40,387 nucleotides of DNA from CAYLNM01 sp964385045 (GCA_964385045.1 CAYLNM010000023.1:1-40387), one strand, 5' to 3'. Shown: positions 1-10,475, counted from the first letter of the stretch. Numbers and translations are program-made. The notes: generated by a model not told the origin, from the letters alone.

Positions 1-412
1 CCTGCATCGCCCACTCCGCGCGGGGGCTCTCGCTCGTGATCAACGTAGACGGCCATCGCGCCCCCCGCGCTCCTTCGTGACTCGTCACGAACCGCCACCG
101 ACAACCGTGTGTCGGCCCAGACGAGCCAGCCGGCGGGGTGCCCTACACGCAGAGCCGTCCATCTGGCAGAATGACCGTCGTCCGAGGGGTCCGGGGCCAT
201 CGACCACCAGGCCGACGCCTGTCTGCGGCGCTCCCTCTCGGGACCGAGGAGCCGTTGCATGCCCGCTCCGGCGACGACCGACTCTGCCAGCGGCTGGTGC
301 CCCGCCGCTCCTCACGTACGCTCGGAGCACCTCCAGACGGAGACTTCCACGTGGACGGACGCTCCCCCACCGGCCCCGGTGAGCTCGCCTTTCCGGCTCC
401 CAATCCCGCCAC
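1..412. other. Left contig edge and upstream region of hsdM
   Basis: No gene can be supported here. An open frame enters from the left edge and stops at 78-80; it reads ...ARGLSLVINVDGHRAP... and could be the last 25 residues of a truncated gene, but this is too short to judge. The rest holds only arginine/proline-rich frames typical of GC-rich noise. A perfect palindrome at 74-91 is listed separately. No convincing -35/-10 pair for hsdM was seen. Confidence 0.5.
74..91. promoter_or_regulatory. 18-base palindrome, possible operator upstream of the hsd operon
   Basis: TTCGTGAC-TC-GTCACGAA is a perfect inverted repeat with 8-base arms and a 2-base centre, about 320 bases before hsdM. It overlaps the stop codon of the frame entering from the left. 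Its core TCGTGA...TCACGA also occurs upstream of atpZ (16429-16446) with a longer spacer. It could be an operator for a dimeric regulator; a short terminator stem is a weaker alternative, as there is no T run. Confidence 0.35.
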
Positions 413-2124
<1,712 letters not shown>

Positions 2125-2128
<4 letters not shown>

Positions 2129-3348
2129 CAGCTCGATGGCGCCAGTGCATGCTCGGTGACATACTCGAACTGAAGCGAGGGTATGACCTGCCGAGCACCG
2201 AGCGACGCAAGGGGGCCGTTCCCGTGGTCTCGTCTTCCGGCGTGACTGGCTGGCATGACGAGGCCAAGGCGAAAGCTCCGGGCGTAGTCACAGGTCGCTA
2301 CGGCACTTTGGGCGAGGTCCACTATGTCACCACTGACTACTGGCCTCTGAACACGACCTTGTATGTCTGTGACTTCAAAGACAACCACCCCCGGTTCATA
2401 TCATACTTCCTAAGGTCGATTAACTTTCAAGCGGCAAACGACAAGAGCAGCGTCCCTGGCTTGAACCGAAATGACCTCCACAAGTACAGGATTCTGATCC
2501 CTCCGCGAAGCGAACAGGAAGCGATCGCCTCAGTCCTGGGGTCACTCGACGACAAGATCGAGCAGAACCGGCGAACGGCGTTGACGCTGGAACAGCTGGC
2601 CCGCGCGATCTTCAAGGCGTGGTTCGTCGACTTCGAGCCCGTGAAGGCGAAGGCCGCCGGCGCCGCGTCCTTCCCCTCCATGCCCCAGGATGCATTCGAC
2701 TCACTCCCGGTCGACTTCATTGACTCCCAAGCAGGGCCGATCCCCGAAGGCACCAGACTCACCCCGCTGTCGTCCATTGCCACATTCCTTAACGGCCTCG
2801 CACTCCAAAGGTATCCCCCGCGCGGCGACGGAAACGATCTTCCTGTCGTGAAGATTGCCCAGCTCCGAAAGGGTTCGGCCGAAGGCTCAACAATGGCCAA
2901 CGACGATGTCCCCTCAAGCCACGTCATTGACGACCACGACATGCTGTTCTCGTGGTCCGGGACGCTGGAGGCCACATTGTGGTTTGGCGGACGCGGAGCA
3001 CTGAACCAGCACATCTTCAAGGTCACCTCAGAGGAATTCCCCAAGTGGTTTTGCCTTCTGTGGATTCGGCATTTTCTGCCTTGGTTTCGCGCGATCGCCG
3101 CGAGCAAGGCCACCACAATGGGCCACATCCGACGATCGCACCTCGACGAAGCGATGGTCCCCGTTCCTCCTGAAGGAACTCTCGCCGCCGCAAACGAGAT
3201 CATCGCTCCTCTGTACGACCTGTATGCCCAGCTTCAGGTCGAATCCCGTGCCCTCGCATCTATGCGGGACGTGCTCCTCCCGGCACTTCTCTCCGGATCC
3301 GTTCGCATCGCCGAACCGGAGGCCCTATCCCAGGAACCGGCCACATGA
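2125..3348 (+). CDS. hsdS: Type I restriction-modification system, specificity subunit
   Basis: HsdS recognises the bipartite DNA target and holds the two HsdM and HsdR subunits. The 407-residue protein has the expected plan: target-recognition domain 1 (about 1-130), the central conserved helix region with PPRSEQEAIASVLGSLDDKI and ARAIFKAWFVDFEP, target-recognition domain 2 (about 210-350), and a C-terminal helix ending LRDVLLPALLSG-like (seen as MRDVLLPALLSG). The start overlaps the hsdM stop (ATGA) and the end overlaps the next gene the same way, so the three are translationally coupled. The gene is visibly richer in A+T than its neighbours, especially within both recognition domains, as expected for a subunit exchanged by recombination. 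Confidence 0.95.
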
Positions 3349-4751
3349 CCACCCCCGCCCACGTCGATCGCTGGCGGGCCTCTCCGTCGGAGCACGCCCG
3401 ACTCGAGTTCAAGGAGGCGAGGACTGCCTTCAGCCTCGAGAAGCTCTACGGGTACTGCGTCGCGATCGCCAACGAGGGCGGTGGTCATCTCGTGCTGGGC
3501 GTCGCCGACACGCCACCACGCCCGGTCGTTGGGTCGTCGGCCTTCCCGAACCCGACGAAGACGGTCGAACAGGTCCGAACGAAGATCGGTCTCCACGTCG
3601 GCATCGAGGAGGTCGTGCACCCGGATGGCCGAGTCGTCGTCGTCGAGATCCCCAGTCGGCCACGTGGCACGGCGTACCAGCTCGACGGCCGCTACCTGAT
3701 GCGGTCCGGCGAGGCCCTCGTCTCGATGTCCGAGGATCGGCTACGCGGGATCTTCAGCGAGGGGAAGCCGGACTGGCTGGAGGAGACCTCGCGTGCCGGC
3801 ATGACCGGCCAGGAGGTCATCGAGGCGCTCGACACGCAGACCTTCTTCGAGCTGCTCGAGGAGCCGTTCCCGACGGACCACGACGCGATCCTCGACCGAC
3901 TCACGCGCGAGCGCCTGATCGTCGAGCGGGACGGTGCGTACGACCTGGTGCGGCTCGGAGGCCTGCTGCTCGCCCGCCAGCTCGACGACTTCCCCGACCT
4001 TCGCCGGAAGGGACCTCGGGTCGTGGTCTACCGCGGATCGTCCAAGCTCGACACGCGACTCGATCAGGTCGGCGGAAAGGGCTACGCCGTGGGCTTCCGC
4101 GGCCTCATCCGCTTCATCATGTCGCAGCTGCCCCAGAACGAGGTGGTCGAGGATGCGATCCGCCGCGAGGTGAAGCTGCTCCCGGAGCTGGCGATCCGCG
4201 AGCTGGTCGCCAACGCACTCGTGCACCAGGACTTCCTCGTCGAGGGAGCCTCGGTCATGATCGAGGTCTACGCCAACCGGGTGGAGATCTCGAATCCCGG
4301 CCTCCCGATCGTCGAGATCGACCGGTTCATCGACGGGTACCAGTCACGCAACGAGCGACTGGCCGACGTCATGCGCCGCATGGGCGTATGCGAGGAGAAG
4401 GGCAGCGGCGTCGACAAGGTCATCCAGGCGGCCGAGGTCTACCAGCTTCCAGCCCCCGAGTTCCGGGAGGAGTACCGCCGGACATCGGTCGTCCTGGCCG
4501 GACCGAAGCCCTTCGACGACATGGGCCGCGACGAGCGGGTCCGGGCCTGCTATCAGCACGCGGGCCTCCGGCGGGTGATGAACGACTTCATGACGAATCA
4601 GTCCCTTCGCGAGCGGTTCAAGCTGCCGGCCTCGAAGACGGCGACCGTGTCGCAGGTCATCGCCGCGACGGTGGAGGCCGGGCTGGTCAAGGCCGACGAG
4701 AGCGTCGGCGCGTCGCTGAAGCTGCGTCGATACCTGCCCTACTGGGCCTGA
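3345..4751 (+). CDS. AlbA/Schlafen-type DNA-binding ATPase embedded in the hsd operon
   Basis: 468 residues. The N-terminal part (about 15-130) matches the AlbA_2/Schlafen fold: LEFKEA near the start, then YCVAIANEGGGHLVLGV. The C-terminal part has features of the HATPase_c_4 (RecG-like GHKL) domain: REL.ANALVHQDF, VEISNPGLP and a glycine loop EKGSGVDKVI. A short winged-helix-like tail follows. Proteins of this architecture are often found inside type I restriction operons, usually labelled putative DNA-binding or transcriptional regulator, and their role is unsettled; regulation or modulation of restriction is an inference. It overlaps hsdS by ATGA and is separated from hsdR by 398 bases. 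It could instead be an independent defence module. Confidence 0.85.
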   Translation: MTTPAHVDRWRASPSEHARLEFKEARTAFSLEKLYGYCVAIANEGGGHLVLGVADTPPRPVVGSSAFPNPTKTVEQVRTKIGLHVGIEEVVHPDGRVVVVEIPSRPRGTAYQLDGRYLMRSGEALVSMSEDRLRGIFSEGKPDWLEETSRAGMTGQEVIEALDTQTFFELLEEPFPTDHDAILDRLTRERLIVERDGAYDLVRLGGLLLARQLDDFPDLRRKGPRVVVYRGSSKLDTRLDQVGGKGYAVGFRGLIRFIMSQLPQNEVVEDAIRREVKLLPELAIRELVANALVHQDFLVEGASVMIEVYANRVEISNPGLPIVEIDRFIDGYQSRNERLADVMRRMGVCEEKGSGVDKVIQAAEVYQLPAPEFREEYRRTSVVLAGPKPFDDMGRDERVRACYQHAGLRRVMNDFMTNQSLRERFKLPASKTATVSQVIAATVEAGLVKADESVGASLKLRRYLPYWA

Positions 4752-5149
4752 GTCGCTGTTTAAGCGTTCCCCCTCGAATCGCCCCCCGATCGCCGCAAAC
4801 GGGCCTAGGACATGGATTTGCTGTTTAAGCGTGCACTCGTGACGAGGACGATCGCCGGGCTCGGGGGCGGGATCCCGGGTCGGCCGTGTCCGCCTCGCTT
4901 CTCGGACCTTCGGGGACGGACCAGCGCCGGGACCGACCGTCCACGGCGGAGGCCGGCATCACGGGGGCATCCCTTCGCCACCGGAGGCAGCGTGTTGATC
5001 GACGACAGCCTCTGGCGATCGCCGGCGGCGGATGATCGCCCCTCCGACGCACGATCCGCGACTCGGCTCCCGGCGGCCCAGACCCCCGGGGTCGCCCCGC
5101 GGGCCGACTGTTCCGTGCGGCTGGCCCGCGCTCCGTTAGGCCCCGTCCG
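4752..5149. other. Spacer between the Schlafen-type gene and hsdR
   Basis: This 398-base gap interrupts an otherwise overlapping operon. It begins with an unusually A+T-rich stretch (4752-4850) that carries a 13-base direct repeat and the small palindrome CTCGTGACGAG at 4836-4846. An open frame at 4812-5153 would overlap the hsdR start, but its product is arginine/proline-rich with no recognisable motif, so I do not call it a gene. The region may hold a separate hsdR promoter. Confidence 0.5.
4755..4832 (+). repeat. 13-base direct repeat pair, 65-base pitch
   Basis: GCTGTTTAAGCGT occurs at 4755-4767 and again, identical, at 4820-4832. TTTAA is rare in a contig of this composition, so two identical copies are unlikely by chance. 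They lie just after the stop of the Schlafen-type gene and before hsdR. Possible readings are paired regulator sites controlling hsdR or the footprint of a lost small element. Confidence 0.6.
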
Positions 5150-8100
5150 GTGACCGGCCCGTCCGAGCAGCAGGTCGAGGATCTGGCGATCGCCTCCCTG
5201 ACCGAGGTCGGCTGCCGCGCGGTCGAGGCAGCCGCCGTGAACCTGCCGGCCCCCGGTGAGACGGCGCTCATCCGGTCCGTCCTCGCCGACGCCCTGGCTC
5301 GCCTGAATCCGGATCTGCCCCCGCAGGTCCTCGACGACGTGATTCGGACCCTCGGTCGTCCGCCGCATCCGACCCTGGAGCAGAACAACCGCTGGATGCA
5401 CGGCCTGCTCACCGACGGCGTCCCGGTCGAGTACCGCGACCCGCGCTCCGGTGAGACACGAGGAGGACTCGCCCGGGTCGTCGACTTCGAGGACCCGGGC
5501 CGGAACGACCTGCTGGTCGTCCGCCAGCTCACCGTCGTCGGTTCCTCCGGCCGACGGATCCGCCCCGATCTCACGGTGTTCCTGAACGGCCTGCCCGTCG
5601 CGGTGATCGAGCTGAAGGATCCGGCCGACCCGGCGGCCGACCTCTGGACCGCCATCGATCAGCTGCATCGCTACCGGCACGCCGCCCCGGACCTCTTCGT
5701 CCCGAACGTGCTGCTCGTCGCGTCGGACGGCCTGCTGACCCGCGTCGGCTCGATCACCGCCGGCCCCAGCCGGTTCATGCCCTGGCGACCGGCCGAAGGC
5801 GGCGAGCCGACGATGGAAGCCCTCATCCGTGGCCTCTTCGATCGCCGGCTGCTGCTGGACTACCTTCGCAATTGCGTCGTCTTCGAGGAGGACGCCCGCG
5901 GCGGGATCGCCAAGAAGATCGCCGGGTACCACCAGTTCCGAGCCGTCCGCACCGCGCGGGCCGCGGTTCGTGATGCCCTCCGCCCGCCGGCGGCCGACGG
6001 CGACGGCCGGGGCGGGGTGATCTGGCATACCCAGGGGTCCGGGAAGAGCCTGACGATGCTCATGCTCGCCGGGGCCCTGATCCGGGACCCGGCCCTCGCC
6101 AACCCGACGGTGGTCATGATCACCGACCGCAACGACCTGGACGACCAGCTGTTCGACACGTTCGCGGCCGGCCGCGCCCTCCTGCGCCAGGACCCAGTCA
6201 AGGCAGAGAGCCGCGAGCACCTGCGAACGCTGCTCGACCGGGCCGCCGGTGGCGTCGTCTTCACCACGATCCAGAAGTTTACCGAGGCACACGGCGAGAT
6301 CTCGTCGCGGTCCAACATCGTCGTGATGGCCGACGAGGCCCACCGCAGTCAGTACGGATTCGTCGAGGGCGGGGCCCGCTGGATCCGGGAGGCCCTGCCG
6401 CGGGCGACGTTCGTCGGCTTCACCGGCACGCCGCTCGAGCGCGACGACAAGAACACGATCCACGTCTTCGGCCCGTACGCCGACGTCTACGACATCCGCC
6501 AGGCGGTGGAGGACGGGGCGACGAGGCCCCTGTACTACGAGTCCCGGATCATCAAGCTCACCGTGGATGATGCCGGGGCTGCGGCGGCGGAGGCCGAGCT
6601 GGAGAAGGCGACGGCCGCCGACGCCGCCGGCGCGGAGCTCGAAGCTTCCGTTCGCATCCCGCTCGAGGCCCTCGTGGGGGCTCCCGAGCGAATCGAGAGG
6701 CTGGCCGCCTTCATCGTCGAGCACTGGGAGAAGCGGCGGGCCGCGATGGAAGGCAAGGCGATGGTGGTCACCATGAGTCGGGACATCGCCGCCCGGCTCT
6801 ACGAGGCCATCGCCGCCGTTCGCCCCGACTGGCACGACGACGACGACGAGCGGGGCGCGATGAAGGTCGTCGTCACCGGCCGCGGCGACGATCCCGATCC
6901 GCTGCGGCGGCACGTTCGCACGAAGGCTGGCCGCAAGCGGCTCGCGGAGCGGTTCAAGAACCCCGAGGACGGCCTGCGACTGGCCATCGTGTGCGACATG
7001 TGGCTGACCGGCTTCGACTGCCCGGCCGCCCACACGATGTACCTGGACAAGCCGCTCGCGGGGCACAACCTCATGCAGGCCATCGCCCGCGTCAATCGCG
7101 TCCACGGCGACAAGCCGGGCGGCCTGATCGTGGATCTCCTCGGACTGGCCGATCAGCTGGCCGATGCCCTGGCGGTCTACACCCAGGCCGGCGGCACCGG
7201 CGAGGCGATTCGTCAGGTCCAGGACGAGGCGGTTCCCGCGATGCAGTCCGCCTTCGAGTCGCTTCAGGCGTTCTTCCACGGGTGCGACTACGAGTCGGCG
7301 CTCGGGGCGGAGCCCGGCGACGTGCTGCCGGCCTACCTGCAGGCGATCGACCACGTCTTCGCCCAGGGCGATGGGTGGAAGCGAGTCCGAACCCTGGTCA
7401 AGCGGCTTGCGGCCGCGTTCGCCCTGGCGGTCCCGCGGCCCGAGACCGAGGAGGTCGCCGACCACCTGGCCTTCTTCCAGCGGGTCGTTGCGATGATCCG
7501 GAAGCGGCTCGCCGATGAGGAGGGTGGCGGTGCCCGCCGCAGCCGCCGCGACATCGACGCGGCGGTCCGCCAGGTCATCGGGGGCGCCGTCGATGCCGAC
7601 GACGCCATCGATCTGTTCGCCGCCGCCGGCCTCGACGAGGCGCGTCTCGACATCCTCTCGGACGACTTCCTCGAGCGCGTCGCGGCCCTCGAGCAGAAGA
7701 ACCTCGCCCTCGAGACGCTCCGCAAGCTGCTGAACGACCAGATCCGGACCACCGAGCGACGAAACATCGTCCAGAGCCGGAAGTTCCGCGAGGCGCTCGA
7801 GGAGGCGATGCGCCGCTACACGAACAAGGCGATCTCCACGGCGGAGATGATCGCCCAGCTCATCGAGCTCGCCAAGCACCTGCGCGAAGCGCAGCTCGAG
7901 GGTCAGGAGCTCGGTCTCTCCGTCGAAGAGAAGGCCTTCTACGACGCGCTGGCCGAGAATGGCTCCGCCCGCGAGGTCATGAAGTCCGACACCCTCCGCC
8001 TCATGGCCCGCAAGCTCACCGAGATGGTTCAGGCCATGCCGCGGCTCGACTGGACGCAACGCGAGTCTGTTCGGGCCAGGCTTCGAAGCAGCGTTCGCCG

Positions 8101-8302
8101 CATGCTCATCAAGTACGGCTATCCTCCCGACCTCTCGGAAGATGCCACGCAGCTCGTGCTTCGACAGGCCGAGCTCTCGACCGAGTATCAGGACGAGGGA
8201 CCGCCCGACCAGTCTGCTGCCCAGCCGTCCCGACCGCTCGAGGAACGCATGCCACGAGCGGCAGCCGAAGTTCGGCCACCCGATGAGTCGAGACCGGAGT
8301 GA
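5150..8302 (+). CDS. hsdR: Type I restriction-modification system, endonuclease/translocase subunit
   Basis: HsdR uses ATP to reel in DNA and cuts it when translocation stalls on unmethylated sites. The 1050-residue protein starts with GTG. Its nuclease domain has D140 and the ELK motif (E154, K156) of the PD-(D/E)xK fold. The superfamily 2 motor shows Walker A HTQGSGKS (K299), DEAH at 395-398, motif III FTGTPL, and motif VI-like QAIARVNRVHGDK. The C-terminal 300 residues (ETLRKLLNDQI, FREALEEAM, NKAISTAEMI) match the DUF3387/HsdR C-terminal region that docks to the methylase core. Length is typical and all motifs are present, so the enzyme looks functional. The stop overlaps a GTG (GTGA), but the next gene probably starts at 8359. 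Confidence 0.95.
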   Translation: MTGPSEQQVEDLAIASLTEVGCRAVEAAAVNLPAPGETALIRSVLADALARLNPDLPPQVLDDVIRTLGRPPHPTLEQNNRWMHGLLTDGVPVEYRDPRSGETRGGLARVVDFEDPGRNDLLVVRQLTVVGSSGRRIRPDLTVFLNGLPVAVIELKDPADPAADLWTAIDQLHRYRHAAPDLFVPNVLLVASDGLLTRVGSITAGPSRFMPWRPAEGGEPTMEALIRGLFDRRLLLDYLRNCVVFEEDARGGIAKKIAGYHQFRAVRTARAAVRDALRPPAADGDGRGGVIWHTQGSGKSLTMLMLAGALIRDPALANPTVVMITDRNDLDDQLFDTFAAGRALLRQDPVKAESREHLRTLLDRAAGGVVFTTIQKFTEAHGEISSRSNIVVMADEAHRSQYGFVEGGARWIREALPRATFVGFTGTPLERDDKNTIHVFGPYADVYDIRQAVEDGATRPLYYESRIIKLTVDDAGAAAAEAELEKATAADAAGAELEASVRIPLEALVGAPERIERLAAFIVEHWEKRRAAMEGKAMVVTMSRDIAARLYEAIAAVRPDWHDDDDERGAMKVVVTGRGDDPDPLRRHVRTKAGRKRLAERFKNPEDGLRLAIVCDMWLTGFDCPAAHTMYLDKPLAGHNLMQAIARVNRVHGDKPGGLIVDLLGLADQLADALAVYTQAGGTGEAIRQVQDEAVPAMQSAFESLQAFFHGCDYESALGAEPGDVLPAYLQAIDHVFAQGDGWKRVRTLVKRLAAAFALAVPRPETEEVADHLAFFQRVVAMIRKRLADEEGGGARRSRRDIDAAVRQVIGGAVDADDAIDLFAAAGLDEARLDILSDDFLERVAALEQKNLALETLRKLLNDQIRTTERRNIVQSRKFREALEEAMRRYTNKAISTAEMIAQLIELAKHLREAQLEGQELGLSVEEKAFYDALAENGSAREVMKSDTLRLMARKLTEMVQAMPRLDWTQRESVRARLRSSVRRMLIKYGYPPDLSEDATQLVLRQAELSTEYQDEGPPDQSAAQPSRPLEERMPRAAAEVRPPDESRPE

Positions 8303-8358
8303 TCCGACTTCGGCACCGACCCACGACCACCATGGATCTCGAAAGGAACGATTGTTCG

Positions 8359-8823
8359 ATGATCGCAACCTTCCGCTTCGACGCGAGTTCCGAGACGCTC
8401 GATGGCATCCTCGAGCAGTTCGCACGGCTTCATGACGGCGACCTCTCGCCGGACGATGCCGTCTGCTTCCTGGAGGGATGGGGGAGTCCGCCAATGCCCG
8501 GGCACAACTCCGAGCTCACGGCACGCGAGATGATCGAGCAGGAGATGCTGGTCTTCCTCCCGATGCATCGACACGACGAAGACGACACCCAGCGGTGCAT
8601 CGACGGCGAGCGCCGCCCGTCGGACGACTTCGACATCGGCATCAGCGATGCGTACGGCTTCCTGCTCGAAGCGAACGACGAGCAGATCCTTTTGCACCCG
8701 GCGCTCTACGACGGAACGTCGAACTTCCTTCCGCGGATCAACCTGCAGGCGACGTGTTCCTGCCTTGAGCCAGCAATGCGAGCATTCGCCACGAGCCTGG
8801 GCGGTGTCGAACTCACCGATTGA
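8359..8823 (+). CDS. Small acidic protein of unknown function following hsdR
   Basis: I do not recognise this 154-residue protein. It begins MIATFRFDASSETLDGI and is rich in aspartate and glutamate (EDDTQRCID, SDDFDIGISDAYG), with a short cysteine pair CSC near the end and no membrane segment or signal peptide. The start at 8359 is chosen because AAAGGA lies 11 bases upstream; the frame is open back to a GTG at 8299 that overlaps the hsdR stop, with another ATG at 8332. Codon use and the clean stop suggest a real gene. Its position at the end of the hsd operon makes a role with the restriction system possible, but nothing in the sequence proves it. Confidence 0.6.
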   Translation: MIATFRFDASSETLDGILEQFARLHDGDLSPDDAVCFLEGWGSPPMPGHNSELTAREMIEQEMLVFLPMHRHDEDDTQRCIDGERRPSDDFDIGISDAYGFLLEANDEQILLHPALYDGTSNFLPRINLQATCSCLEPAMRAFATSLGGVELTD

Positions 8824-8904
8824 CGGCCACCCGGCCGCCTCGCGTCGGCAGGTGCCCCGCATCGACGGGTCGCAGACGCACCCCGCGCACTGCACCACCG
8901 CGGC

Positions 8905-9003
8905 CAGCGGCGCGCCGCGCCGCTGGACAAGCAGGCCACGGTCGACGAGCCGCTTCAGGTGAGTACGGTGGATGTCGAGCCGGTCGAGTTCGGTGCTGCG
9001 CAC
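8905..9003 (-). pseudogene. Fragment resembling the helix-turn-helix of an AbiEi-type antitoxin
   Basis: On the minus strand, starting with a GTG at 9003, about 32 codons read STELDRLDIHRTHLKRLVDRGLL, which resembles the N-terminal winged-helix segment of AbiEi antitoxins (type IV toxin-antitoxin; pattern ...LxxxGIxRTxLxRLVxRGxL...). The similarity stops at QRRGAP, where the family would continue RGLY, and the frame then becomes unrelated cysteine/arginine-rich sequence. It is probably a decayed remnant left near the restriction operon. The match is short, so chance is possible. Confidence 0.3.
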
Positions 9004-9030
9004 TGCTCGGCCCGCTCCTACCCTTCGACC

Positions 9031-9080
9031 ATGCCCAAACCTCGAGCACCGCGATCGCCCTCGGGAAAGGTTGCGAGCCC
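9031..9080 (-). pseudogene. Inverted fragment of a zinc-ribbon membrane protein gene
   Basis: The reverse complement of 9041-9060 contains a 20-base exact match to the middle of the zinc-ribbon gene at 11320-12042 (matching about 11737-11756). The minus frame here reads FPRAIAVLEVW against FPWAIAVLELI in the intact protein, so the match holds at the protein level and extends on both sides with substitutions and small indels. This piece is therefore inverted with respect to the direct remnant just to its right. Confidence 0.6.
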
Positions 9081-9176
9081 GCCGCTCGGTGCCCGGAGTG
9101 CGCGCAGGAGCACGACCACTTCGCGCTTCGGTGGGCCGGGGACTTGGCGCCGCCCGGCGAGGATCGCATCGTGTGA
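9072..9176 (+). pseudogene. C-terminal remnant of a zinc-ribbon membrane protein
   Basis: The frame ending at 9176 reads EPAARCPECAQEHDHFALRW and then AGDLAPP. The intact protein encoded at 11320-12042 ends EPAAACPECGQRHDRFPLRW then AGGLAPP. The second half of the zinc ribbon survives, but the first CxxC and both membrane helices are missing, so this cannot be a working gene. It is part of a decayed duplicate. Confidence 0.75.
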
Positions 9177-9279
9177 CGGCCGGGACGACGGGTCGTCCGG
9201 ACGCGGCTGCCCCGGTGCGGCGGCGGCCGGCGCTTGGCCCCGCCCCGCCCCCCGACTGCCTCGCCACGCCCCCGATACC

Positions 9280-9330
9280 CGCCCGATGCCCGACGGGCTC
9301 GATGCTCCCGGTGCGGTCCCCGCGGCTGGC
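9280..9330 (+). pseudogene. N-terminal remnant of the second zinc-ribbon paralogue
   Basis: The sequence translates as RPMPDGLDAPGAVPAAGG, matching RPMPDGLDAPRALPAAPA near the start of the protein encoded at 12081-12776; the DNA is nearly identical over about 30 bases. It lies about 100 bases to the right of the C-terminal remnant of paralogue 1, just as the intact genes 1 and 2 adjoin, so the order of the ancestral pair is kept. Confidence 0.7.
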
Positions 9331-9431
9331 GGTCCGCCGCCGGTGGCCCGGTATGCGAGGCAGCACGGACTGTACGATCACGCGTCGTCGATCGAGGACT
9401 CGAGCCCGGGAGTCGACGGTCGGAGCGAGAC

Positions 9432-10388
9432 ATGACGAACGCCGAGGCGCCGATGGACCCGACGCGCGCCGGCCGCGAGGTATCACCGCCGGCCGTACGG
9501 TGCCCTCGTTGCAGCGAGACGGTGCCTCTGCCCGCGGAGCGATGCCCCGCCTGCGAGGAGTCGATCGAGGCGCGGCTCGAGCCCGACGCCGACCGATTCC
9601 CGATCCCGTGGCTTCTCTGGCTCGGCCTCGCGCCGCCGATCCTCGCCGCCGGGGGCGGCACCCTCCTGACGATCGCAACGGTCATCGCCGGGTTCGAAGA
9701 GCTCATGGTCGGCGACCCGGACCTGCACCTTCTCCTCCAGCTCGGGCTGTTCGCGCTTGCGACCGCGATCGTCGGAACCATGGGCGTGGCGCCGGCCCTG
9801 CTCGCCCGGCAGCTCGCGCGTGCCTTCGACGAGCCGGACCCGCTGTCGCCCCGCGTGCGTTCCCTGATGATGGCCTCCGCGCTGCTCGCCCTGTGCTCGA
9901 TGATCCCGATCCTCGGCCTCGTGGCGGTGTTGCTCGTGGGTCGCCTGAGCCGGCTCGTACCACGCCCCGCCTCACCACGAGCCGCCGGTGAGGATCCGGT
10001 CCCTCCGTGCCCCCGGTGCGGCTACGGCATCGAGCCGATGCGTGGTCGTGCCGCCGCCCGCTACCCCGAGTGCGCGACCGACGTGCGGTGGACCGTTCGG
10101 ACGCCAGACCGCGATCGCATGACGCGGCTCCTCGCGGCCGCGACGGTCCTCTGCCTTTCGGCGTTGGGAGCGAAGCACCTCATGTCCGCCCCGTTCGAGC
10201 CGAGCCGGAGCGCCGCATCGCTGGCCGCCGCGGTCGGCGCGGCCTTCCTGGTCGCGGGGGGCACGATCGGGGCTCCGATTCGCCATGGGTGGGAGCAGCG
10301 GACCTGGCATCGCCCTTCGACCGCCTGGCGGGCGCTGCCACTCGGGCTCGTGCTGCTCGCGGCGTTCGACGCCCTCGTGATCGGCTGA
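9432..10388 (+). CDS. Zinc-ribbon integral membrane protein of unknown function
   Basis: 318 residues, starting at an ATG preceded by GAGCGAG. The N-terminus carries a zinc ribbon (CPRC at about 27-30, CPAC about 14 residues later). Two hydrophobic segments follow (WLLWLGLAPPILAAG and LLLQLGLFALATAIVG), then one more (LMMASALLALCSMIPILG), a second ribbon-like motif CPRCGYGIE...RYPEC, and two C-terminal helices (LLAAATVLCLSALGA, LPLGLVLLAAFDALV). In the second ribbon the third cysteine is tyrosine, so it may no longer bind zinc. The frame is open upstream into the graveyard, but that part lacks protein-like features. It sits 98 bases before mutM on the same strand and may belong to the same functional group as the zinc-ribbon array. 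I cannot assign a function. Confidence 0.8.
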   Translation: MTNAEAPMDPTRAGREVSPPAVRCPRCSETVPLPAERCPACEESIEARLEPDADRFPIPWLLWLGLAPPILAAGGGTLLTIATVIAGFEELMVGDPDLHLLLQLGLFALATAIVGTMGVAPALLARQLARAFDEPDPLSPRVRSLMMASALLALCSMIPILGLVAVLLVGRLSRLVPRPASPRAAGEDPVPPCPRCGYGIEPMRGRAAARYPECATDVRWTVRTPDRDRMTRLLAAATVLCLSALGAKHLMSAPFEPSRSAASLAAAVGAAFLVAGGTIGAPIRHGWEQRTWHRPSTAWRALPLGLVLLAAFDALVIG

Positions 10389-10475
10389 GGGCTCCGATCG
10401 ACGAGCGGCTCCCGTCGGGTTGGGCGCGAGGTCGATGCGACCGGACGACGCGCGACCGGCGGTCGCTCCCCGTCC

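Noticed and set aside
4812..5153. Possible 113-residue gene before hsdR
   Set aside because: No ribosome site, arginine/proline-rich, no recognisable segment; its ATGGATTTG start lies inside the A+T-rich regulatory-looking stretch.
4805..8494. 1229-codon open frame antisense to hsdR
   Set aside because: It fully overlaps a complete hsdR and has no motif; it is an effect of codon bias.
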